From positions 186,001-250,000 of the forward strand of contig NZ_JBHTLM010000006.1 of assembly GCF_042678945.1 (NCBI RefSeq): a stretch of DNA of 64,000 bases. Direction: 5' to 3'. Under the pieces are notes generated by a model that worked only from the letters and a program-made list of their open reading frames with translations, was not told the origin of the DNA and searched no databases. The translations under genes were made by a program, and so were the position numbers. The stretch comes from Fontibacillus puldeungensis (GTDB taxonomy: Bacteria; Bacillota; Bacilli; Paenibacillales; Paenibacillaceae). Below, in pieces: positions 49,741 through 56,518 of the stretch (position 1 is its first letter; every line of letters starts with the position of its first letter).

Positions 49741-49965
49741 ATGGTTAAGACGGAAAAGTATGGTCCCCATCAGGTCATAACCTACCCCGACGGCATTGTT
49801 CTGGTATATTGCGTAGGCAGGACCACGACCTGGTACACTCAGCGCGGGAATCGGTACTACTACGAGGAGGAGAGTACCAACGTACGCAACATGGGCAACG
49901 CGCTACGCCGGATCGGCCGTGTAAAGTTTGAGGAGATTCATCGTTTGATCGTCACGGCAGGGTAA
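49741..49965 (+). CDS. phage protein of unknown function
   Basis: A 74-residue protein with a beta-rich start (YGPHQVITYPDGIVLVYCVG), a Tyr-rich centre (GNRYYYEEES) and a helical end. GGGAGGA lies ten bases before the ATG. It follows the membrane peptide and is probably in its transcript. No known family is recognised. Confidence 0.55.
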   Translation: MVKTEKYGPHQVITYPDGIVLVYCVGRTTTWYTQRGNRYYYEEESTNVRNMGNALRRIGRVKFEEIHRLIVTAG

Positions 49966-50018
49966 TGATCGTTGCGGTCATCAATATGGGCTCCGGCCCT
50001 TCTAAGGAGGAATATGCG

Positions 50019-50195
50019 GTGAAGACGAAAAAGAAATATGTAGCAAGCCCATACACATACGGACCATTCAACAATCCAACATCCTGGGGTATCTGGAATA
50101 CTGAAACGGAAGCTTGGATGCCGGATAAGCCCACGCCGCGGAAGAGTGACGCCGAAGCGGATGCGAAAATAATGAACAAGCTGGAGGAGGCGTGA
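50019..50195 (+). CDS. small phage protein, GTG start
   Basis: A 58-residue protein rich in Pro, Asn and Trp (YVASPYTYGPFNNPTSWGIW) with a charged C-terminus. The GTG at 50019 has AAGGAGG eight bases upstream and is preferred to the ATG at 49965, which overlaps the previous stop. Function unknown. Confidence 0.5.
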   Translation: MKTKKKYVASPYTYGPFNNPTSWGIWNTETEAWMPDKPTPRKSDAEADAKIMNKLEEA

Positions 50196-50198
50196 ACC

Positions 50199-50282
50199 TT
50201 GGAAACAGCAACATTGATTATCGGAATAGTTGCACTGGTCTTATCGGTTATTGCATTGATTCGGACGATCAAGAAGGATTGA
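50199..50282 (+). CDS. 27-residue membrane peptide, TTG start
   Basis: A short frame from TTG at 50199, eight bases after GGAGG. It codes one hydrophobic helix, LIIGIVALVLSVIALI, with the basic end RTIKKD. It lies three bases after the previous gene. It could be a second holin-like or regulatory peptide. Confidence 0.45.
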   Translation: METATLIIGIVALVLSVIALIRTIKKD

Positions 50283-50341
50283 GCTGGCATTTGGAGAAAT
50301 AAGTAAATTAATATCAATTATAATGAAAGGACGTATGAACA

Positions 50342-50503
50342 ATGAAAGTATTTTACGAGGACATTTTGGTAGGCGAGGTTATAACAAACCGGAGCATGAC
50401 AGTTGATGAAGCACTTGAGTTGATCGGATTTGATGAAGAAAAGTTTATCGCAGATAACGGGTTTGATGATATCGACTATAATGAATTTAAAATGGAATAT
50501 TAA
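50342..50503 (+). CDS. 53-residue acidic phage protein
   Basis: A small acidic protein (EALELIGFDEEKFIADNGFD), starting ATG at 50342 with AAAGGA 12 bases upstream. Length, composition and position suggest a phage accessory gene or inhibitor that mimics DNA charge, but this is only a guess from composition. A terminator follows at once. Confidence 0.5.
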   Translation: MKVFYEDILVGEVITNRSMTVDEALELIGFDEEKFIADNGFDDIDYNEFKMEY

Positions 50504-50506
50504 GCG

Positions 50507-50546
50507 AAAAAAGCCCACCGACCAATTAAGGTTAGTGGGCTTTTGT
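50507..50546. terminator. bidirectional terminator between the small-gene block and the lysis module
   Basis: AAAAGCCCAC and GTGGGCTTTT form a 10-bp stem with inner ACC/GGT pairing. T runs occur on both strands. It separates the rightward block from the leftward late genes. Confidence 0.88.
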
Positions 50547-50583
50547 ACCGATTCTTTCGGATTTGATAGTATTATATCATGGG

Positions 50584-51249
50584 TTATTTTGTAAGTGAAG
50601 CTATTTTTTTATCATTATCCCAATTAACTTTTGCGCCGAATGCTTCACCGGCCGCACGAAGTGGGACATATACCCTGCCTTCCAGCACAAAGCCGTCCTC
50701 GATCTTCTCACCGTTTACGTATACTTTTGCTTTTTCCACGTTTTCTTCATCCTTTCCTGTTAACTCCGTAGCCACACGATTTTTAAACTCAGTCCATCCA
50801 GTCCATTTGCCGCCATCGTACATTTTACGTGGGCAGATTTTGCCGCTCCAATCGTAATGACGCCGGAGCCGGTCAACTCCCCAACCCCGTTCCTTAAGCA
50901 TCTTAGCCACCAATTTAACGGCGTTATCCAGTGTTTTGTCATAGTCGCCAGATTCGCAAATTTCGATACTGATGGAGGTTCTATTGCCGCTATTTGGGCC
51001 GCTACCGTCTCCAGCGTGCCAAGCTGACTCATTAAGCGGTATACACTCTATAGCCTCGTATTCGTCCACTACGATGTGGAACGATGCTGTCCGTGTATTT
51101 GTAAGGTTAGTAAGCCAAGATCGCTCATTGGCGGCCTTACTCGCCGTATTACCTGTGTTGTGGATCGTTATTGTGGTTGGGTGCATTGCAAGCTCAGGCC
51201 GACGATTGCATGGTGTTGTGATTGGGATATAGTCTTTACGGTAGATCAC
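50584..51249 (-). CDS. phage endolysin: N-acetylmuramoyl-L-alanine amidase with stalk domain
   Basis: A 221-residue lysin. Residues 1-165 are an amidase_2/PGRP domain: zinc ligands in TTITIHNTGNTASKAANE and the DWSGKICPRKM end, with HYDWSGKICP typical. Residues 172-221 are a copper-amine-oxidase-N stalk domain (VYVPLRAAGEAFGAKVNWDN), which probably binds the wall in place of LysM or SH3. It cuts the bond between MurNAc and L-Ala. It overlaps the holin gene by four bases. Confidence 0.9.
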   Translation of the reverse strand: MIYRKDYIPITTPCNRRPELAMHPTTITIHNTGNTASKAANERSWLTNLTNTRTASFHIVVDEYEAIECIPLNESAWHAGDGSGPNSGNRTSISIEICESGDYDKTLDNAVKLVAKMLKERGWGVDRLRRHYDWSGKICPRKMYDGGKWTGWTEFKNRVATELTGKDEENVEKAKVYVNGEKIEDGFVLEGRVYVPLRAAGEAFGAKVNWDNDKKIASLTK

Positions 51250-51452
51250 TTGCTATCACCGCTATCTTTAACCTCTGGCAATCCTGCCAAGCTCGTCAAA
51301 AGGCTAGTAATCGTAGCCAACAAAACCGTACCGCCAACAACATACCAATTAACCTGACTAAATACCGTAGTAGCCCCAATTACGCCAATTGCTGTTTGTG
51401 CTGCTGTTTTAACTGCGCGGATACCTGCTGCTTTTAACCATTTGATTGTCAT
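51246..51452 (-). CDS. phage holin, r1t type
   Basis: A 68-residue membrane protein with two helices (IRAVKTAAQTAIGVIGATTV and WYVVGGTVLLATITSLLTSL) and a polar tail, as in r1t/phage holins. It forms lesions that release the endolysin. It lies between the XhlA-like protein and the amidase, the usual lysis order. Confidence 0.82.
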   Translation of the reverse strand: MTIKWLKAAGIRAVKTAAQTAIGVIGATTVFSQVNWYVVGGTVLLATITSLLTSLAGLPEVKDSGDSK

Positions 51453-51465
51453 TTATAACATCTCC

Positions 51466-51744
51466 TTAGTTTTTAAGATCATCAATACGTTTGTGAGCTT
51501 GTTTAGTAGATTCTTCGACTCGCGTTAGCCTTTCGGAAAAAGCTTCAAAGCGTTGGCCTTGAATCTTTTGTTCTACCTTCATGTCATCCACGCCACGTTT
51601 GATGTATTCCATATCTGTTTTTAAGCTCATATTGCTGCCAGAGTCTTGAGCAACATCCTTTTTGACTGTCCTGTTGTAATTAGTCCAGCCTAAAAATATA
51701 GCACTTATTCCGGCTGCAATTGCTACTACGGTTTGCCACTCCAT
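51466..51744 (-). CDS. XhlA-like hemolysin/lysis protein
   Basis: A 92-residue protein with one N-terminal membrane helix (VVAIAAGISAIFLGW) and a long coiled coil (VEQKIQGQRFEAFSERLTRV and EESTKQAHKRIDDLKN). XhlA proteins work with holin and amidase in phage-like lysis. The ATG at 51744 has GGTGA six bases upstream. Confidence 0.72.
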   Translation of the reverse strand: MEWQTVVAIAAGISAIFLGWTNYNRTVKKDVAQDSGSNMSLKTDMEYIKRGVDDMKVEQKIQGQRFEAFSERLTRVEESTKQAHKRIDDLKN

Positions 51745-51795
51745 TTTAATCACCGCCTTAATATAAATAGTCCCCGGATCGGCTCCGAGGGCAAA

Positions 51796-51818
51796 ATAAA
51801 AACGCCTTCTTTGGCGTT
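51796..51818 (-). terminator. terminator after the tail-spike gene
   Basis: AACGCC, loop AAAGAA and GGCGTT are followed by TTTATTTT on the minus strand. It would reduce read-through from tail into lysis genes. Confidence 0.82.
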
Positions 51819-51860
51819 ATTGGCATTGAGCTATATCGTCCTACCACGTTGCTTATATTG

Positions 51861-53465
51861 TTAAGCGGTATAAGGACCAACCCTATTAAACTGTAATAAA
51901 CCGCTGTTAGTGATGAGAGATACGATGCCGGTAGTCGCAGATATTAATATGACACTATTAGTAAGGTTAAAAAGGGATTGAACATTCCCTAATTGGTTAT
52001 ACTGCGATGTTCCGGTGCCAGATTCTTCCCGTAGTCCACTAATGCTATTCGAGATAGAACGAACAGAGTTAATTATCATTCTTGTACAGCCCCTAAGCAC
52101 AAAACCGTTACCAGTGTTATTTTGCGTGTTTATGGTGCCGACATTTGAGTCACTGCAATTATCAAATATTATGCCGTCCTGATTAGGCTGCTCTCCAGTT
52201 TGATCTTTTCTTCCATTTACAAACACCATAGCCCCGTGGATAAATCGACAGTTAGTAAATAATATCCCCCCACGAACACAATGACTACTAACAACCTCAT
52301 CGATATATACGTACTCGCAGTTTGTCAGGAAAAATCCCGTACCACCTAGGGTATCTGTCATTACGCGTTTAAACCAAATTGCTAAGCAATTATTCATTAC
52401 AAAACCGTGACCCCCGGAAGAGTAAGTTCCGCCTAAAACGTCAACATTTTCGAAAATTACGCCAGCGATATTTTCAATGTCAAATCCAGGCCAAGTAACA
52501 TTGATTCCGTGGATTGGATTGGTGCCAGTGAAATCAACGATAAATTTAGAAAAGTAAATAAATCCCAAAAAGTCTCTTAATACTACAGGTGTTGCTTTAC
52601 CCGCGTAACAAGTAATGTCGGTACAGTAGACATTTGCCACCAAGTTTGTCGTGTGATTTGCATCACCAATAACTCTATAATGATTTTCTATTCTTATCCG
52701 ATCTAATCTGATATCGGATATGCCCATCACGTTGGTATTAAAGTAAAATACAACAGAATTTGATGGAGCGCTATTCATATCGATAAACAAATTTTCAATA
52801 CTGATCTGTTGGCCCTGGATATTGAACAGATTTGTTACGCTTGATTTAGCCTTAATATTTGCTCGATTACCACCCATTCCAATTATATTCACATGGCTAG
52901 GTATAGTTAAATCCCCGAGCACATAACTATCAGCTCCGCCTGGCACAATTAACGGTATCCGATTAGCTGCGCAGAAATTTATTGCGGCCTGAAAAGCGGC
53001 GGTATCGTCATCTACTCCATTACTTTTTGCATTGTAAGGAGGGGCCTTTACGTTAATACCACGACCATCTACGTTAGTCGTAACACCCGCCAACTGCACA
53101 GTAAATTGAGCCTGCATATCGCGAGTGATATCACCGGCTACAGCTATTGTTCTTTTTGGCGTGTATGATGGATCAGGAGTACGAATATCAATAAGCTCGG
53201 CGTCTTTGTCAGCGCCACCACCTTGTATGATGGTATTGACGCGATCATTCACTCCGTCTACTGCTTCTTTTACATTCGCCCCTGCCGCCGTTCCTGAATA
53301 GGCAATATGCTCGGCTGTATGTGCTGCTGTAGAGTTGATATGGTCTGCAACAATAGCTGCTTTTGCATCTACATCTTTTTCGACGTTTTCAAGGGCGGTA
53401 TTGATGTTTTCAAAGTCCTCTGAAATATTCTTACTTCCCGTTATCCCGCCGTACCGACTTGCCAT
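51861..53465 (-). CDS. tail-spike/baseplate upper protein with pectate-lyase-like beta-helix
   Basis: A 534-residue protein. Residues 1-110 are helical and probably attach to the tail. From about 140 the pectate-lyase-3 start is visible: VKAPPYNAKSNGVDDDTAAF then QAAINFCAANRIPLIVPGG, followed by many short repeats with N and G (IIFDNCSDSNVGTINTQNNT) typical of a right-handed beta-helix. Such spikes bind or cleave surface polysaccharide, here of the Paenibacillus envelope. Catalytic residues cannot be named. Confidence 0.85.
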   Translation of the reverse strand: MASRYGGITGSKNISEDFENINTALENVEKDVDAKAAIVADHINSTAAHTAEHIAYSGTAAGANVKEAVDGVNDRVNTIIQGGGADKDAELIDIRTPDPSYTPKRTIAVAGDITRDMQAQFTVQLAGVTTNVDGRGINVKAPPYNAKSNGVDDDTAAFQAAINFCAANRIPLIVPGGADSYVLGDLTIPSHVNIIGMGGNRANIKAKSSVTNLFNIQGQQISIENLFIDMNSAPSNSVVFYFNTNVMGISDIRLDRIRIENHYRVIGDANHTTNLVANVYCTDITCYAGKATPVVLRDFLGFIYFSKFIVDFTGTNPIHGINVTWPGFDIENIAGVIFENVDVLGGTYSSGGHGFVMNNCLAIWFKRVMTDTLGGTGFFLTNCEYVYIDEVVSSHCVRGGILFTNCRFIHGAMVFVNGRKDQTGEQPNQDGIIFDNCSDSNVGTINTQNNTGNGFVLRGCTRMIINSVRSISNSISGLREESGTGTSQYNQLGNVQSLFNLTNSVILISATTGIVSLITNSGLLQFNRVGPYTA

Positions 53466-53652
53466 TAGGTTCAGCCCCCTTCAATTGTGATTCTCTACGT
53501 TCAATTGCTTCTTTGATACCTAACAAAATTGCCTCTTCTTGCCCCGGGTTAAAGGATGATACTGCATCAATAATTGAGCATACTTCAGGCACAGGACACA
53601 TTGGGTCTATTTCAGCTTTGATAACTGGAGTTATTCGGGCCACGTTTTTCAC
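53431..53652 (-). CDS. small phage protein of unknown function
   Basis: A 73-residue protein (VCSIIDAVSSFNPGQEEAIL then LGIKEAIERRESQLKGAE), overlapping the start of the spike gene by 35 bp. It may be a chaperone or adaptor of the spike. No family is recognised. Confidence 0.55.
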   Translation of the reverse strand: MKNVARITPVIKAEIDPMCPVPEVCSIIDAVSSFNPGQEEAILLGIKEAIERRESQLKGAEPNGKSVRRDNGK

Positions 53653-53707
53653 CCTTTCTTGGCATAATAAAAAGCCCCATCGTTTGATGGGACTTTGAAT
53701 GAATTAA

Positions 53708-54271
53708 TTACTTTTGCAATTCAGCAAGTTGTTCTTCGTACTGTTTGATTCTGCTGGAAAAATCATTATATCTTGACTCGTAGGTAGCAACCTTCTCATT
53801 TTTTTGCTTTTCATCTAACTTATTATCGTTTTTCACTTGATCTATTGCAATTTGCAAGTCGCTTACAACTTCTTTTGCGCTTTTAATTGAGTTTTGTAAA
53901 TCTTTTATCTGATCTTCTTTAGTCCTTAAATCTTTTAGTGTAGGCAATTTATCACCTTCGTTCTGAGGTGGTGTATTAGCGCCAGTTATCGGTTTATCTG
54001 ATGATTTATCGGCTAGTATGGTTTTTGAATCTGCTTTATAAATTGCATCATACCCAAGTGTATTTAATATTGTTCTAACTGGTAAGTAGGTAGCCCCTTG
54101 ATATATCAGAGGGTCGGCATCCAAGTGTTTTTCTTCACCATTTACTACAAACTTTATTTTTTCAAACGACGCCTGTACATATTCTCTAACAGGTGCTGCT
54201 GCTGCAGTACTCGTCATTCCAATAATTATACCAATACACAGAGTTAGCAAGGTGTATATTGACTTTTTCAT
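53708..54271 (-). CDS. secreted stalk-domain/coiled-coil protein in the phage tail region
   Basis: A 187-residue protein with a signal peptide (LLTLCIGIIIGMTSTAAAAP), a stalk domain (GATYLPVRTILNTLGYDAIY, residues about 35-95) and a coiled coil (about 115-187). A signal peptide is unexpected among virion genes, so it may be a lysogenic-conversion gene that alters the host surface. GGGAGG lies nine bases before the ATG and touches the hairpin at 54284. Confidence 0.78.
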   Translation of the reverse strand: MKKSIYTLLTLCIGIIIGMTSTAAAAPVREYVQASFEKIKFVVNGEEKHLDADPLIYQGATYLPVRTILNTLGYDAIYKADSKTILADKSSDKPITGANTPPQNEGDKLPTLKDLRTKEDQIKDLQNSIKSAKEVVSDLQIAIDQVKNDNKLDEKQKNEKVATYESRYNDFSSRIKQYEEQLAELQK

Positions 54272-54283
54272 ATTAATATTCCT

Positions 54284-54320
54284 CCCTACATTTTTCTACA
54301 TTGTACATCAAAATGTAGGG
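54284..54320 (-). promoter_or_regulatory. hairpin next to the ribosome binding site of the secreted protein
   Basis: CCCTACATTTT and AAAATGTAGGG pair over 11 bp, with TGTA-containing repeats in the loop. The 3' arm ends in GGG of the GGGAGG ribosome binding site, so the stem could limit translation. It also follows the stop of the fibre gene closely. Confidence 0.55.
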
Positions 54321-54324
54321 AATA

Positions 54325-56142
54325 TCACCCTATTTGTACATTGTTTACATATACACCATTAGGAGCATTAATACGAATTTCATTGTTAGCTTCAATATAC
54401 CCGGTCCTAGAAAACCATAATCGCATGTCATTTAGCATATCTTGAATTGCAAAAACTAAATCGTTTCCAGATACACCAGAGTAAATATTAATATCGGCAT
54501 AACCAGACCTTAACTCTACACCTCTGCTTCCTGTGCTACTGGTTCTTATTGTAGCGCCTGTGATGATACCACCTTCAATCGTGGCTCCGACTATTTCGCC
54601 GCCCTCAACTCTGCCAGCAGAAACAGTGCCACTGAACGTACCGTTAGCACCTTGGAGTGTTCCCGTAAATGTGCCATTAGCCGCCTGTAATGTCCCGGTG
54701 AATGTTCCATTTGCTGCTTCAAGTGTTCCACTAAAAACACCATCAACGCCTTGCAGCGTACCTGAGAATGTACCGCCAGCGGCTTCAAGATCACCGCCAA
54801 ATTTAAACTTACGGCTAGGCAAATCAAACCACAAAGCACGGTCTCCATTGGCGTAGAAAGACAGCTCATCAGAGTTGAACACAGCTTTAGAGGCATGATC
54901 TTCACGTTCAATTGTTAAGCCAGCGGTTCGCGTTATTGTAGCTCCATAGTAAGCCTTGCCTTCCTTGACCGCCGTTTTGTTTAACTTATTGACCGCCGTA
55001 GTAAGTGATCCGTCCACTTTAAATTCACTCTGTTGTTCTGATACAGACGGTGCTTCAATAGCCATTTTAAGACCACCTTTAAAGCTGTATGTCTGCTTTA
55101 AAATGACGGATTTGTACTTAACCATGCCGTTCCACGGGATGTGCATGTCTTGCCAAGCCGTTGCGGTATCAAGCCAAGACAGGCTTTCATTTTGTTCAAA
55201 TCCGATAATATCTCCATGCTCAAGCTGTGGGAATCCTCTGGCATCCATAGAAATTGGTATATAGTTAAATCCATTCAATGTGCTACGAAGGTTATTAACC
55301 ATTGTCTGCGTCATAAATGGATTTTCGAGATTAAGCGTTAGGTTTTCACCGCCGACCCCAGCTTCAAAGGTGAGTGAATCTTCGGTGTCATAAGTGACCA
55401 CAACGCGAGAGTAATTTTTAATCGGGTTAACTTGCTTAACCCGGATGTAATCAGATGTAGTCATTTCAAACGCTGGCGGATCAGTAGCGGCAAATCGTTT
55501 AAACCTAATCGTTCCGTCTTTGCCTACAATGACGTTGGCTGAGTTAGCTCCCGCAATGTATCCCATCACCTGCCGCATGGTAAAGCCCGCTGGCCCAGCT
55601 TGTATTTGATAGGATGGGTTTATAACAACACTGCTGTCATATACATAGTCTAATCGCCCACAAATCTCATCCCATACGGCTTTCATGGAGGCCGGATATG
55701 CTAACGAAGACACATATGCCACATCAGCGAAAACCAGCCTATCATAACAGGTAAACGTCCATACACCATTAATCTTTTCACGGGAGTCTATAAAAAACTC
55801 CCCGAGCGGCATCCAATCAGACAATGCTCCTTCCCATGTAACACGCATATCCTTCCATGGATAAGTGGCTTCTTCCCAGGTCATTCCAGACAATGATAGT
55901 GATAAAAAAGGCACGATTCTTGCGTTATCTGGTATGGTTTGATTTGTTCTGATAGTGACTACAAGTTTAGAGGGTATTGCAGTTCCAACCTCAAACCCGT
56001 CCGATGATACAAGACTGTTTTCAATCGTAAAATCAACTATCTCGTTGTCGTTATATTGGACTCCATCAACCGTAGCCATAACTATAAATTCTCTGTCAGG
56101 TCTGCGTAAAGCATCTAAATATAATTGTGATATTGGATACAT
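54325..56142 (-). CDS. phage tail protein with 11-residue fibre repeats
   Basis: A 605-residue protein. The N-terminal half resembles minor tail (Tal-like) proteins: MYPISQLYLDALRRPDREFI, a hub-like region with GFTMRQVMGYIAGANSANVI and RFPQLEHGDIIGFEQNE-like sequence. Residues about 451-515 hold five repeats of about 11 residues, GTFTGTLQAAN, as in fibres. The C-terminus (GVYVNNVQIG) looks like a trimerisation end. It probably builds the tip and receptor-binding region. Confidence 0.78.
   Translation of the reverse strand: MYPISQLYLDALRRPDREFIVMATVDGVQYNDNEIVDFTIENSLVSSDGFEVGTAIPSKLVVTIRTNQTIPDNARIVPFLSLSLSGMTWEEATYPWKDMRVTWEGALSDWMPLGEFFIDSREKINGVWTFTCYDRLVFADVAYVSSLAYPASMKAVWDEICGRLDYVYDSSVVINPSYQIQAGPAGFTMRQVMGYIAGANSANVIVGKDGTIRFKRFAATDPPAFEMTTSDYIRVKQVNPIKNYSRVVVTYDTEDSLTFEAGVGGENLTLNLENPFMTQTMVNNLRSTLNGFNYIPISMDARGFPQLEHGDIIGFEQNESLSWLDTATAWQDMHIPWNGMVKYKSVILKQTYSFKGGLKMAIEAPSVSEQQSEFKVDGSLTTAVNKLNKTAVKEGKAYYGATITRTAGLTIEREDHASKAVFNSDELSFYANGDRALWFDLPSRKFKFGGDLEAAGGTFSGTLQGVDGVFSGTLEAANGTFTGTLQAANGTFTGTLQGANGTFSGTVSAGRVEGGEIVGATIEGGIITGATIRTSSTGSRGVELRSGYADINIYSGVSGNDLVFAIQDMLNDMRLWFSRTGYIEANNEIRINAPNGVYVNNVQIG
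54600..54792 (-). repeat. 33-bp tandem repeats in the tail fibre gene
   Basis: Five to six copies of a 33-bp unit encode GTF-S/T-GTL-Q/E-xAN. Units differ by few bases, so slippage or recombination can change copy number. Confidence 0.8.
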
Positions 56143-56146
56143 AGCG

Positions 56147-56506
56147 TCACCGTTCTGTCAGCGTGTATTTTAAATCTTTCCACCAAAGCACGCCGTTCCT
56201 TTCAAAAGCTACCGGGGCTGGACGATCCCCAATATACATACGCTTTGTAATGTAAGTGCCTTCCATCGGGTCGGGAAAAGTAAAATCAAAAAACACATCC
56301 TTCATGGCCTTTAAAATTTGGGATATCTGTACGCCAGTTAATGCATTCCATCCAATTTCAACCTGCCGCTTCACTGTGATTCTATCCCGGTTAAGGGTCC
56401 CATCCGCAGTACGGACGGATGAATCAGCATCGTCCAGATCAAGAATTGTAACCTTAAATTCGCTCGGGGAAGCGACAAGCGGCGTTCCATTAACTTTCAA
56501 TAGCAT
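56147..56506 (-). CDS. distal tail component, DUF6711-like
   Basis: A 119-residue protein (VNGTPLVASPSEFKVTILDL, TADGTLNRDRITVKRQVEIG, FTFPDPMEGTYITKRMYIGD) of the type encoded right after tape measure genes in Gram-positive siphoviruses. It probably joins the tail tube to the tip. Family name is from pattern memory. Confidence 0.7.
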   Translation of the reverse strand: MLLKVNGTPLVASPSEFKVTILDLDDADSSVRTADGTLNRDRITVKRQVEIGWNALTGVQISQILKAMKDVFFDFTFPDPMEGTYITKRMYIGDRPAPVAFERNGVLWWKDLKYTLTER

Positions 56507-56518
56507 GATTCACACCTC

